26,125 bases of DNA from an uncultured Mycoplasmatota bacterium (GCA_900547465.1 URHJ01000018.1:1-26125), one strand, 5' to 3'. Counted from the first letter of the stretch, positions 1 through 7,954 are shown. Numbers and translations are program-made. The notes: a model not told the origin generated them from the letters alone.

Positions 1-12
1 GGAGAAATATGA

Positions 13-18
13 TACAAT
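13..18 (+). promoter_or_regulatory. Extended -10 promoter element of ftsK
   Basis: TG-A-TACAAT reads at 10-18, about 12 bases before an AAGGAG ribosome binding site (29-34) and 25 bases before the ATG at 43. Any -35 box would lie outside the window. The TGn motif recurs at other promoters here (murI, the HD gene, gspF). It supports a transcript that begins just upstream of position 43. Confidence 0.5.
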
Positions 19-42
19 ATTCAGATAGAAGGAGTTGGTAGC

Positions 43-151
43 ATGAGAAAAAAAGAAAAAAGAAACAAAAAAGAAGTTTGAATATGCAGCTGAATTATAT
101 GGTGTTTTATTTGTTTTAATTGCTATTTTAGGTTTAGGCAAGTATGGACCA
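43..151 (+). other. ftsK: N-terminal coding extension of ftsK in a different frame (frameshift in A-tracts)
   Basis: An ATG at 43 sits 8 bases after AAGGAG (29-34) and starts a Lys/Arg-rich peptide that stops at 79-81. The ftsK frame is open upstream of its first ATG (152) back to a TGA at 44-46. Bases 80-151 in that frame read EYAAELYG, then a hydrophobic segment, then GKYGP, which is the usual first membrane helix of Firmicute FtsK/SpoIIIE. That frame has no ATG, GTG or TTG before 152. Joining the two needs a one-base skip inside the A7, A6 and A6 runs at 48-72. This could be a real lesion, transcriptional slippage or an assembly error; the sequence alone cannot decide. Confidence 0.75.
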
Positions 152-2314
152 ATGGGAAGATTTATTACATCATTTTTCTTGTTTTTGTTTGGATCTTTAT
201 ATATGGTTTTTATAGTAGCACTTCTAGTTGTAGGGGGATATCTTATTGTCAAAAGAGAATGGCCTGATTTTTTTACAACGAAGTTGATAGGTACATACAT
301 ATTCACATTAGGGTTACTAGTTTTAATGCATTGTGAATTTGTAGCGACCAACGATGGTAATATGATGTTAATATTTAAAGAAACTGTAAATCAACTAGTT
401 AGTGGGTTCAATAGTATTATGAAAACAGGTAATTTATCCGATATCTTTGGAGTAGGTGGAGGAATTATTGGAGGAGTATTTGCCATAGTATTTGATAAAT
501 TATTCTCATATACTGGAATGAAAATAGTAGCAATTACCCTAATAGCTTTAGGGTTCTCACTATTTATTGGATTCTCACTTTTTGATCTATTAAAAGAAAA
601 ATGGGAAAATAGAACTCCAAGAGAAAAGAAAGTCAAAGAACCAAAAGTTAAAGATGAACATAAAAAAGTTATTATTAACGATGGTAATGAAGAGAATGCT
701 AATGAAGAAAAAGAAGAAGGAAAGAAAATTAAAATATCAAATATTGCTGAATTAACTCAAGTTGACAATAATGTAGAAGAAAAGACAGTAGAGAAAACAG
801 ATAAAGATGAAGTAAAAGAAAAATCGGTTACTAAGAATCCTGATTATCAACTTCCTAGTCTAGATCTTTTAGATAAACCAAAGAAAAAGAACAAAACTAC
901 AGATAACAGTATTATTGAAAAGAATATAACTACATTAGAAAAAGTATTGGAAGACTTTAAAATCAAAGGAAAAGTAGTTGAGGTACATGTAGGGCCTACA
1001 GTTGTTCAATATGAACTTGAAATAGCAAGTGGAACAAGAGTTAACAAAATTACAAGTATTAATAGAGAGATATCTCTAGCTCTAGCTAAGAAAGATGTTA
1101 GAATTGAAGCACCAATTCCAGGAAAAAATACAGTTGGTATTGAGTTCGCAAATGACACTCCATCACCAGTAAGTTTCTATGAAATAATAAGTAGTAAAAA
1201 GATGGTTAATGCCCCAGATAAAAAACTTATGGTACCACTTGGGAAAAGTATCATGGGTGATATCGGAGTATGTGAGATTAACAAGATGCCACATATGTTA
1301 ATTGCTGGTACTACAGGTAGTGGTAAATCTGTGTGTGTTAATGGAATTATTTGTTCTATTTTGATGAGAGCAAAACCAAGTGAAGTTAAACTTGTTATGG
1401 TTGATCCAAAAGTTGTTGAACTTTCTGTTTATAATGGTATACCACATTTATTAAGACCAGTTGTAACAGAACCAAAACAAGCTGCTATTGCCCTTCAAAA
1501 AATGGTTGAAGAAATGGAGAGAAGATATCAAGTCTTCAGTGATTCTAAGACTAAAAATATTGAAGGATATAATGAATATGTAGAAAAATGGAATAAAGAA
1601 CATAAAAATGAAGAATATGAAAAAGAAAAATTACCATATATTGTTGTAATTATAGATGAGTTAGCAGATTTAATGATGGTTGCTGCTAAAGAAGTTGAAG
1701 ATTCAATCCTTAGAATTACACAAAAAGCACGTGCAGCTGGTATTCATTTGATTGTTGCGACACAACGTCCATCAACAGAAGTTATTACAGGACTTATTAA
1801 AGCTAATATCCCATCAAGAATCGCCTTTACTGTAGGATCTGGTATAGATTCTAGAACAATTCTAGATCAAACAGGAGCAGAAAACTTACTTGGAAAAGGA
1901 GATATGTTATTCTTACCAATAGGAATGAATTCACCAATTCGTATTCAAGGTTCATTTATATCTGATGATGAAATAAAAAGAATAATAGATCATACAATTT
2001 CACAACAAAAGGCTCAATATGATGACGCTATGATGAACTTAGAAGCAACACCGGATAAGAGTGCATCTCAAATTGAAGATATGAAACAAAAAGAAGAGTA
2101 TGATGATCCCTTATATAATGAGATTGTTGAATTTGTTATAAGTACACAAAAAGCAAGCGCCTCTCTTTTACAAAGAAGATTTAAACTTGGATATAATAGA
2201 GCAGCAAGGATTGTTGATTTACTAGAAGAAAGAGGAATAATAGGACCTCCTAACGGATCTAAACCTAGAGAGGTTTTAGTACAGTTAGATAAAAGTGAAG
2301 AAGAAACAGAGTAA
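152..2314 (+). CDS. ftsK: FtsK/SpoIIIE-family DNA translocase
   Basis: Membrane-anchored ATPase that pumps chromosomal DNA through the division or sporulation septum. The first third is hydrophobic (helices near residues 8-30, 45-60 and 105-145), followed by a Lys/Glu-rich linker at about 150-250. The motor domain follows, with Walker A GTTGSGKS at residues 386-393 and a Walker B-type segment ending IIDELADL near residue 500. The C-terminal winged-helix gamma domain (about 650-715, including LLQRRFKLGYNRAARIVDLL) reads polar guide sequences in this family. The true protein is probably about 36 residues longer, because the first membrane helix and the real start are encoded at 43-151 in another frame. 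Whether it serves vegetative division, sporulation or both cannot be told from sequence. Confidence 0.95.
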   Translation: MGRFITSFFLFLFGSLYMVFIVALLVVGGYLIVKREWPDFFTTKLIGTYIFTLGLLVLMHCEFVATNDGNMMLIFKETVNQLVSGFNSIMKTGNLSDIFGVGGGIIGGVFAIVFDKLFSYTGMKIVAITLIALGFSLFIGFSLFDLLKEKWENRTPREKKVKEPKVKDEHKKVIINDGNEENANEEKEEGKKIKISNIAELTQVDNNVEEKTVEKTDKDEVKEKSVTKNPDYQLPSLDLLDKPKKKNKTTDNSIIEKNITTLEKVLEDFKIKGKVVEVHVGPTVVQYELEIASGTRVNKITSINREISLALAKKDVRIEAPIPGKNTVGIEFANDTPSPVSFYEIISSKKMVNAPDKKLMVPLGKSIMGDIGVCEINKMPHMLIAGTTGSGKSVCVNGIICSILMRAKPSEVKLVMVDPKVVELSVYNGIPHLLRPVVTEPKQAAIALQKMVEEMERRYQVFSDSKTKNIEGYNEYVEKWNKEHKNEEYEKEKLPYIVVIIDELADLMMVAAKEVEDSILRITQKARAAGIHLIVATQRPSTEVITGLIKANIPSRIAFTVGSGIDSRTILDQTGAENLLGKGDMLFLPIGMNSPIRIQGSFISDDEIKRIIDHTISQQKAQYDDAMMNLEATPDKSASQIEDMKQKEEYDDPLYNEIVEFVISTQKASASLLQRRFKLGYNRAARIVDLLEERGIIGPPNGSKPREVLVQLDKSEEETE

Positions 2315-2327
2315 AATCTGTTTTTTT
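2304..2327 (+). terminator. Rho-independent terminator of ftsK
   Basis: The stem AAACAGA (2304-2310) pairs with TCTGTTT (2317-2323) around a six-base loop, and the T-run reaches 2327. The stop codon TAA (2312-2314) lies in the loop. Confidence 0.7.
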
Positions 2328-2701
2328 GTAAAGTAAAAAAAGTTCTATTCGATAGGAAGTGTTTCTTCAAACTAACAAAAATAGATATGAGTAATTCATT
2401 TTATACAGGAATAATATCACCTTCTAGTGAATTTGGTGGATTAACAACTGTTAAAATTATCGATCTATCAAATACTGATTTTTCAAAATGCTAAATCTAT
2501 GGAAGGAATATTAGATGATAATAGTTCATTAACTACATTTGATATTGGTGGAGCAAGCCTATCTACTATGTATCATACGGAGAAGCATTTAGTAATGCCA
2601 AATCTGGAGTAAACGTTAAAATAAAAGATGCTACTGCCAAATCATTTATAGAAGACGTATTTACAGATTCTGGAGCAACAGGTACAGCAACAATTGCATA
2701 A
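2315..2701 (+). pseudogene. Remnant of a BspA/DUF285-like leucine-rich repeat surface protein (two frameshifts)
   Basis: No intact ORF exists, but three consecutive segments read as protein. Frame 2, open from the ftsK stop to a TAA near 2492 with an ATG at 2387, includes KIIDLSNTDFSK. Frame 3, about 2482-2575, includes MEGILDDNSSLTTFDIGG. Frame 2 then resumes through IKDATAKSFIEDVF to TAA at 2699-2701. Thus a +1 shift is followed by a compensating -1 shift. The DLSNTDFSK and NSSLTTFDI pattern resembles BspA/DUF285 repeats, and the tail resembles the short C-terminal segment often found after such repeats. No ribosome binding site precedes the ATG at 2387. It is best read as the 3' remnant of a larger gene. 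The family call is moderate; the frame breaks are seen directly. Confidence 0.55.
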
Positions 2702-2711
2702 TAACTATATA

Positions 2712-2745
2712 AGGGTACAGTATATATGTACTCTTATTTTTGTTT
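2712..2745 (+). terminator. Rho-independent terminator after the remnant
   Basis: AGGGTACA (2712-2719) pairs with TGTACTCT (2727-2734) with one G-T wobble and a seven-base loop, followed by a T-rich tail. A good terminator directly after the remnant suggests that it was once an expressed gene. Confidence 0.75.
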
Positions 2746-2805
2746 CATTAACAAAAAAATAGAACAACAGTTTTTTATAAATTTAATGGATTTTTTATAA
2801 ATAAT

Positions 2806-2815
2806 ATGCTACAAT
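2806..2815 (+). promoter_or_regulatory. Extended -10 promoter of the pheST leader
   Basis: TGC-TACAAT, with the -10 hexamer at 2810-2815, places the start near 2822, immediately before the T-box leader. The -35 region is poor (TGGATT at about 2787-2792). A direct repeat TTTTTTATAAAT (2771-2782 and 2791-2802) lies just upstream and is probably incidental AT-rich sequence. Confidence 0.55.
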
Positions 2816-2821
2816 AAGCAC

Positions 2822-3042
2822 ATAGGCAGTGATTAAGAAGTAGTAATATAATGATTATTTTTAGAGAGTCTGTGGTTGGTGAAAACAGAAAATATAGTTA
2901 TATGAATTCGTCTTAGGAGTCCTTATTAATAGTAAGCGTAATTCTTGCGTTAAAAGAATATAAGTGTATAGTAAATAATAAATAACTATAAACTAAGGTG
3001 GTACCGCGATTAATTCGTCCTTAGATTATAGTTATTTTTTTT
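2822..3042 (+). promoter_or_regulatory. T-box leader, specifier UUC (Phe), controlling pheST
   Basis: A classical T-box riboswitch. The stem I region contains AGAGAG near 2862 and GGTG near 2879. The specifier region reads GAA-TTC, with the codon UUC for Phe at 2907-2909. The conserved T-box AAGGTGGTACCGCG is at 2995-3008. A strong terminator forms from ATAACTATAAACTAAGG (2982-2998) and CCTTAGATTATAGTTAT (3019-3035), with a T-run to 3042. Uncharged tRNA-Phe should pair with the specifier and T-box bulge, form the antiterminator and allow pheS and pheT to be transcribed. The Phe specifier agrees with the downstream genes. Confidence 0.95.
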
Positions 3043-3059
3043 GTAAGGAGGATATAAAT

Positions 3060-4118
3060 ATGAAATATGAACAAGTAGAAGAAGTTAAAAAATTATTAGA
3101 AAATGATATAAATACTATTTCTAATATGAATGAACTTAATGATTTAAAAGTGAAATATTTAGGTAAAAAAGGTTTAATAACTAGTCTTAATCAATTAATA
3201 AAGGATATTCCAAATGAAGAAAAGAAAGCTTTTGGACAAAGTGTTAATGAGGTTAGAGGAATTTTTACAGAGTTTTATGAAAATAGAAAAACTTCTTATG
3301 AAGAAGAAATTCTTAATAAAAAGCTAGCAAATGAAGCTATAGATATATCACTTCCTGCCACTAAAGTAGCAAGTGGAGCTCCTAGTATTCTAGAAGAATT
3401 AGTAGAAGAAGTAGAAGAAGTATTTATGTCTATGGGATATGATGTTGTAGATGGACCTGAAATAGAGCTAGATAAATATAACTTTGAAATGTTAAATATT
3501 CCAAAAGGACATCCAGCAAGAGATGCTCAAGATACATTCTATATAGAAGGAGAAGAAGTCCTACTTAGAAGTCAAACTTCACCAGTTCAAGTTCGTACAA
3601 TGTTAAAAGGAAAAGGAGAGGTTCCAATTCGTGTAATTTGTCCTGGTAAAACTTATCGAAGAGATGATGATGATGCAACTCATTCACATCAATTTATGCA
3701 AATAGAAGGACTATTAGTTGATAAAAATATCTCTTTATCTGATCTAAAGGGTACAATCGATGTTTTAGTAAAAAAACTATTTGGTCCAGAAACTGAAACA
3801 CGTTTCCACCCAAGTTATTATCAATTTACAGAACCATCTGTAGAAGGAGACATCAGTTGTTTTAATTGCCATGGAGCAGGATGTCATATTTGTAAGAATA
3901 CAGGTTGGATTACAGTAGTAGGATCAGGAGTAGTTCACCCAAATGTTTTAAAAATGAGTGGATATGATCCAAAAAAATGGAGTGGTTTCGCTTTTGGATT
4001 TGGCTCAGAACGACTAGCAATGTTAAAGTATGGAATTAATGATTGTAGAGTTTTCTATAATACAGATTTAAGAGAAGAAAAAGTATTTGATAGAAAGGAG
4101 AAGGATTTAAATGATTAG
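3060..4118 (+). CDS. pheS: Phenylalanine--tRNA ligase alpha subunit
   Basis: Catalytic subunit of the alpha2beta2 PheRS, a cytoplasmic class II synthetase charging tRNA-Phe. An N-terminal coiled coil (about 1-90) binds the tRNA. The class II core includes RSQTSPVQVRTM, HSHQFMQIEGL (motif 2 region) and GFAFGFGSERLAMLKYG (motif 3). An inserted four-cysteine knuckle (SCFNCHGAGCHICKNTGW) is probably a zinc site, as in many Firmicute PheS proteins. The length of 352 aa is normal. TAAGGAGG at 3044-3051 lies before the ATG. It is the first gene after the Phe T-box and overlaps pheT by 8 bases. Confidence 0.98.
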   Translation: MKYEQVEEVKKLLENDINTISNMNELNDLKVKYLGKKGLITSLNQLIKDIPNEEKKAFGQSVNEVRGIFTEFYENRKTSYEEEILNKKLANEAIDISLPATKVASGAPSILEELVEEVEEVFMSMGYDVVDGPEIELDKYNFEMLNIPKGHPARDAQDTFYIEGEEVLLRSQTSPVQVRTMLKGKGEVPIRVICPGKTYRRDDDDATHSHQFMQIEGLLVDKNISLSDLKGTIDVLVKKLFGPETETRFHPSYYQFTEPSVEGDISCFNCHGAGCHICKNTGWITVVGSGVVHPNVLKMSGYDPKKWSGFAFGFGSERLAMLKYGINDCRVFYNTDLREEKVFDRKEKDLND

Positions 4119-6483
4119 TTTAGAATGGGTAAGTGACTATATTGATATATCAGATCAGGATTTGAAAGAATTAGCTGTAAAAATTACACAATCAGGAATT
4201 AATGTAGAAAAAGTAATTACTAATCATATTGATAACTTAGTTATTGGAAAAGTAATCTCTTGCGTAGATCACCCTGATAGTGATCATTTACATGTATGTA
4301 TGGTTGATGTTGGAAAAAGTGAAGCTATCCAAATAGTTTGTGGAGCACCTAATGTACGTGAAGGATTAAAAGTAATTGTTTCTCTTCCAGGAGCAGTTCT
4401 ACCAGGCAACTTTGAAATCAAAAAAGGTAAAATTCGCGGAGTAGAGTCAAATGGAATGATTTGTGCTTTATATGAATTAGGCCTAGAAGAAAAAAATGAT
4501 GAGACTTACGCAAAAGGAATTGAAGAATTAAATAGCGATGCTAAAGTAGGAGAAGATCCAATAAAATATTTAGGACTAGATGATACATTATATGAATTAG
4601 ATATCCATAAACATAGAAATAATGATTGTTATTATCATATTGGTTTTGCTTACGAAATAGGAGCAATCCTAAATAGAAGAGTAGTACTACCTCAAGATAG
4701 CTTTAAAGAAGTGAATGATTCCATCAATAATCACTTTAATCTAGATGTAGAAACAGAAAAATGTCCTTATTATACAGCAAGAATGGTACGTAATATTAAG
4801 ATCAAAGAAAGTCCAGATTTTATAAAAAGAAGACTTATAAGAGCAGGCATGAGACCAATTAATAATGTTGTAGATATTTCTAATTATGTAATGTTAGAAT
4901 ACGGACAACCACTTCATTTCTTTGATAAGAAAAAATTAGGTGATAAAGTCTTAGTAAGAGATGCTAAAGAAGGAGAAAAAGTAATTACTCTAGATGGAAA
5001 AGAAAGAATTTTATCTTCTGCAGATATCGTAATAACTGATGGAGAAAAACCAGTTTGTGTAGCAGGAGTAATGGGTGGCGAAAACACAGAAGTAGATGAT
5101 AATACAACTGATATCTTAATTGAAGCAGCAATATTTGATCCAGTTAGTATTAGATATACTGCCGCTAAGCTTGATCTTAGAAGTGAAGCATCAATCAGAT
5201 ATGGAAAGGGACTTAATTTTGAATATACTGATAAAGCTTTAAAACGAGCTTGTCATTTACTTGAAAAATACGCAGATGCTGAAATTCTAACTGATATTGT
5301 TAAACACGATAAAGTTGATAAAACTATTAAAACAGTAGAATTTAGTCCAGATGATATTAATAAATTACTTGGAATTAAAATAGATGAAGAAGATATGAAA
5401 GTTGAACTTGGAAGACTAGATTTTGCCTATGAATATAAAGATAGAAAATTTACAGTTACAATTCCAAGAAGAAGACTAGATATTGATCCATATGTTAACG
5501 ATATAGCAGAAGAAATTGGAAGACTTTATGGTTATCAAAACTTAGTTTCAACTTTGCCTGTTGTTCCAATTAGAAGAGGGGACTATAAAGGAGATGTTAA
5601 GTATCGTAAACAAGTATCTAAAAGACTTAGAAGATTAGGTTTAAATGAAGCCAAAACTTATACTTTAATTTCACCTGATATGGCTAAATTATTTGACTAT
5701 GAACATAAAGAAAAAGTCATATTACCAAACCCAATGAGTATTGACAAGAGTGTTGTAAGAACATCAATCATTCCATCACTATTAAATGTCTATGATTACA
5801 ATAAAAAACGTAAAGTTAAAGATATTCTACTTTATGAAGTTGCGAAAACATATGATAAATCATATAACGAAGAAAGCAAGATAGCAGGACTTCTATCAGG
5901 TAATTATATCTCTAATGGTTGGAATTTTGCTAAAAAGGTAGATTTCTATGTTGTGAAAGGAATTGTAGAAGATTTACTTGACTATATGGGATTTAAAAAT
6001 AGATATAGCTTTACTGCAGGTGGAGTAGATGATTTACACCCAGGAATAAGTGCTAAAATCTTATTAGACAAAAAAGAAATAGGTATTATTGGTAGAGTTC
6101 ACCCTAAGATTTTAAAAGACGAAGTATATGTATTTGAAATATCTCTACAAGCACTAATGACAGAAATTAAACCATTAAAATACAAAGAAGCTCCAAAATA
6201 CCCAAGCATGGAAAAGGACATGGCATTTATTCTTGATAAGAGTATAGAAGCTGGAAAAGTTATCGATATAATAAAAAAAGCTGGAGGTAGAATCTTATCA
6301 GATGTAACTGTATTTGATGTTTATGAGGGAGAAAACATTGATAATTCAAAAAAATCAATAGCATTTAAACTTAACTTCATGGATATTAACAGAACATTAA
6401 ATGAAGAAGAAGTTATGCAATCATTCAAAAAAATTATTGAAAAAGTAGAAAGTGAATTCCAAGCTAAGTTAAGAGACCAATAA
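4111..6483 (+). CDS. pheT: Phenylalanine--tRNA ligase beta subunit
   Basis: Structural, editing and tRNA-binding subunit of PheRS. The 790 aa show the full bacterial architecture. An N-terminal tRNA-binding (OB) domain is at about 39-150 (HPDSDHLHVCMVDVG, KIRGVESNGMICALYELGL). B3/B4 editing domains follow at about 200-400 (MRPINNVVDISNYVMLEYGQ, VMGGENTEVDD). The B5 domain (about 405-475, IPRRRLDIDPYVNDIAEEIG) precedes the synthetase-like core. A C-terminal FDX-ACB domain (about 695-790, KYPSMEKDMAFILDK) binds the tRNA anticodon. The ATG at 4111 overlaps the end of pheS by 8 bases, with AGAAAGGAGAAGG upstream, so the two are translationally coupled and share the T-box. Confidence 0.98.
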   Translation: MISLEWVSDYIDISDQDLKELAVKITQSGINVEKVITNHIDNLVIGKVISCVDHPDSDHLHVCMVDVGKSEAIQIVCGAPNVREGLKVIVSLPGAVLPGNFEIKKGKIRGVESNGMICALYELGLEEKNDETYAKGIEELNSDAKVGEDPIKYLGLDDTLYELDIHKHRNNDCYYHIGFAYEIGAILNRRVVLPQDSFKEVNDSINNHFNLDVETEKCPYYTARMVRNIKIKESPDFIKRRLIRAGMRPINNVVDISNYVMLEYGQPLHFFDKKKLGDKVLVRDAKEGEKVITLDGKERILSSADIVITDGEKPVCVAGVMGGENTEVDDNTTDILIEAAIFDPVSIRYTAAKLDLRSEASIRYGKGLNFEYTDKALKRACHLLEKYADAEILTDIVKHDKVDKTIKTVEFSPDDINKLLGIKIDEEDMKVELGRLDFAYEYKDRKFTVTIPRRRLDIDPYVNDIAEEIGRLYGYQNLVSTLPVVPIRRGDYKGDVKYRKQVSKRLRRLGLNEAKTYTLISPDMAKLFDYEHKEKVILPNPMSIDKSVVRTSIIPSLLNVYDYNKKRKVKDILLYEVAKTYDKSYNEESKIAGLLSGNYISNGWNFAKKVDFYVVKGIVEDLLDYMGFKNRYSFTAGGVDDLHPGISAKILLDKKEIGIIGRVHPKILKDEVYVFEISLQALMTEIKPLKYKEAPKYPSMEKDMAFILDKSIEAGKVIDIIKKAGGRILSDVTVFDVYEGENIDNSKKSIAFKLNFMDINRTLNEEEVMQSFKKIIEKVESEFQAKLRDQ

Positions 6484-6514
6484 AAAAATAAAACATTTTC
6501 GTTTTATTTTTTTT
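6484..6514 (+). terminator. Terminator between pheT and sspI
   Basis: AAAATAAAAC pairs with GTTTTATTTT around ATTTTC, followed by an eight-base T-run on the plus strand. The A-run on the 5' side gives a matching T-run on the minus strand, so it may also end sspI. It overlaps the last codons of sspI. Confidence 0.7.
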
Positions 6515-6734
6515 CATCTTCCATACTATTTCCTTCACTTACTCGTGTTTTTATAATATCTAACATCTTATTTTTTAATTGTTGATCAGCACCTTGCCAA
6601 ACTATTTCAAAAAACACTCCCATACCAGGTAATGTTACTTCATCATTTGATTCAATTGATTCGTTGATAGCGTCTTGTAAACTATCATAGTCATCTCCCT
6701 TAAAATTATTAATAATATGTTCTCTTATACTCAT
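6504..6734 (-). CDS. sspI: Small acid-soluble spore protein, SspI family
   Basis: A 76-aa protein with the SspI signature: a short N-terminal helix (SIREHIINNFKG), a central acidic segment, then LPGMGVFFEIVW and a Lys-rich helix. SspI is a minor SASP packaged in the forespore core of endospore formers. The longest frame begins at 6749 with MRRII, but that ATG overlaps the AGGAGG (6741-6746 complement). The ATG at 6734 is six bases after it, so I place the start there. A sigma-G-like promoter lies just upstream, which fits forespore expression. It stands alone and converges on pheT. The short acidic C-terminal tail is an extra relative to the family. Confidence 0.85.
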   Translation of the reverse strand: MSIREHIINNFKGDDYDSLQDAINESIESNDEVTLPGMGVFFEIVWQGADQQLKNKMLDIIKTRVSEGNSMEDEKK

Positions 6735-6752
6735 AATTATCCTCCTCATATT

Positions 6753-6783
6753 TATAATGATTCGGTTTTAAAAATTTTATTCA
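6753..6783 (-). promoter_or_regulatory. Sigma-G-like promoter of sspI
   Basis: On the minus strand TGAATA (complement of 6778-6783) is followed by exactly 18 bases and then CATTATA (complement of 6753-6759). This matches the forespore sigma-G pattern as I know it (GHATR, 18 bases, CATNHTA) at every defined position. The start would fall near 6746, leaving a very short leader beginning at the ribosome binding site. Confidence 0.6.
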
Positions 6784-6848
6784 ATAATATTAGAATTAGT
6801 TACTTTCTTATATAAATAGTAAATAATCTGTAAAATCCATAAAACAAC

Positions 6849-6878
6849 TTGCATAAAAAATTATCTCTATGATATAAT
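6849..6878 (+). promoter_or_regulatory. Housekeeping promoter of the structured RNA
   Basis: TTGCAT (6849-6854), an 18-base spacer and a perfect TATAAT (6873-6878). It predicts a start around 6885, where the closing helix of the RNA begins. Confidence 0.75.
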
Positions 6879-6884
6879 AAAGAT

Positions 6885-7066
6885 GTCTAGGAAAGTTCGA
6901 AACTGGCAACTTATAAAACCGACTAAATTGACGATACGGGAGTTCGGATCTGTCACTGGTGTTGAATACCTATTTTTATAGGGATCCTAAAGGTGACGTA
7001 TGGACACCCACCTGTTTGAATGCAGGTTTTATCGTTGTGCTAAGCCGATTTCTTGGACTTTTTTTG
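6885..7066 (+). ncRNA. ssrS: Structured non-coding RNA, candidate 6S RNA (about 180 nt)
   Basis: A free-standing transcription unit with a strong promoter 5' and a T-run (7059-7065) 3'. The ends close in a 10-bp helix: GTCTAGGAAA (6885-6894) with TTTCTTGGAC (7049-7058). Inside, TGACGATA pairs with TATCGTTG (cores 6931-6936 and 7030-7035), GGGAGTTC (6938-6945) with GGACACCC (7002-7009), and GTCACT (6952-6957) with GGTGAC (6992-6997). The apex is CCTAT-TTTT-ATAGG (6969-6982). A side hairpin ACCTG/CAGGT (7010-7014, 7023-7027) sits on the 3' strand. A long, interrupted rod with a wide internal bubble and a 3'-side hairpin, about 180 nt long, is the 6S RNA plan, an RNA that traps sigma-A polymerase. 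The fold is seen by eye; the 6S identity is inferred. No ORF-like coding signal is present. Confidence 0.6.
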
Positions 7067-7095
7067 TTGCTTAAATATTTAATGTGTGGTATAAT
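7067..7095 (+). promoter_or_regulatory. Promoter of the unknown gene at 7118
   Basis: TTGCTT (7067-7072), 17 bases, then TATAAT (7090-7095) with TG one base upstream (extended -10). It begins right after the RNA terminator and shows that the downstream gene is transcribed independently of the RNA. Confidence 0.75.
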
Positions 7096-7117
7096 ATCTC
7101 TGCTAGAGGTGATGATG

Positions 7118-7954
7118 ATGTTAGTAATGCCAATATTAATAAATTCCAACAAACATTCTCATGCTAAAATATGTAACGTTGAAATAAAATTAAAAAATGC
7201 AGCTAAAGTCAAAAAAAATACTGACTTAAAGGGATTTGATCAAAGTGATATCATTGTAAATGGAGCAAGTTTCAATAATTCTGTTTATAATGTTCCAAAG
7301 AAAAACCCAAATGCTGTAGTAAACTTTGTTAGAAACAATAATATGAGATCAGATAGAAAAAACTTTTTAATTTCTACTAGGTCATATTCTCATTCTTCAT
7401 TATTTGATTTATATAATGTTGATGTACCTTCAAGAAAAATTTCATCAGGACTTGATAATCTACTTGGATCAGTATTAATTGATATGCAAAAAGAAATACC
7501 CGATATTAAACGTGGTCGTAATATAGATTTAAAACAGTTAGGTGTTGACGATCATATAACAGATGATAAACTTGAAAAATTAAGATATATAGTTGAAAAT
7601 GTAGAAGATAAAGACAAATGGGATTATTTGTTTTCAGCAAATGGAATAGGAAACTTAAAATCAACCCTAGATTTTATGAGTCTATTTGATTTTACAATTA
7701 TTAATGAAGCAACAGTATCAAAAGATGAGCTAAAATCAGTTATAAATTCATTTTCGTATTTACATGATCAAAATTTTAGAACTTTACAAAAATATTATGA
7801 TAAAGCATCAAATAATAGAGAAGTTTTTCATAAGCTAAATATTTTAAGCCAATTAATATATGAAAAGCCAGTACATCTTATTCATCAAAAAGAAGATGAG
7901 AAAATTCTCATTATGAGAAAAAAAGAAAGTAAGGGAGAGTTAGATGCAGCCTAA
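7118..7954 (+). CDS. Hypothetical protein, 278 aa, first gene of the tcdA operon
   Basis: I do not recognise this protein. A longer frame runs back to a GTG at 6959, but that lies inside the structured RNA. The promoter at 7067-7095 and GAGGTG at 7106-7111 point to one of the ATGs at 7112, 7115 or 7118; 7118 has the best spacing. The protein is soluble-looking with no signal peptide. It has an N-terminal basic half (about 1-110) rich in Asn and Lys, and a helical C-terminal half (about 125-270) of charged repeats. The end overlaps tcdA by 11 bases, so the two are translationally coupled. A role linked to tRNA modification is only an inference from position. Confidence 0.75.
   Translation: MLVMPILINSNKHSHAKICNVEIKLKNAAKVKKNTDLKGFDQSDIIVNGASFNNSVYNVPKKNPNAVVNFVRNNNMRSDRKNFLISTRSYSHSSLFDLYNVDVPSRKISSGLDNLLGSVLIDMQKEIPDIKRGRNIDLKQLGVDDHITDDKLEKLRYIVENVEDKDKWDYLFSANGIGNLKSTLDFMSLFDFTIINEATVSKDELKSVINSFSYLHDQNFRTLQKYYDKASNNREVFHKLNILSQLIYEKPVHLIHQKEDEKILIMRKKESKGELDAA

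Noticed and set aside
2068..2370. Minus-strand ORF across the end of ftsK
   Set aside because: It is antisense to the conserved gamma domain and spans the ftsK terminator; no start signal.
6959..7117. N-terminal extension of the 7118 gene from a GTG at 6959
   Set aside because: It lies inside the structured RNA and its terminator, upstream of the gene's own promoter (7067-7095); no ribosome binding site precedes the GTG.
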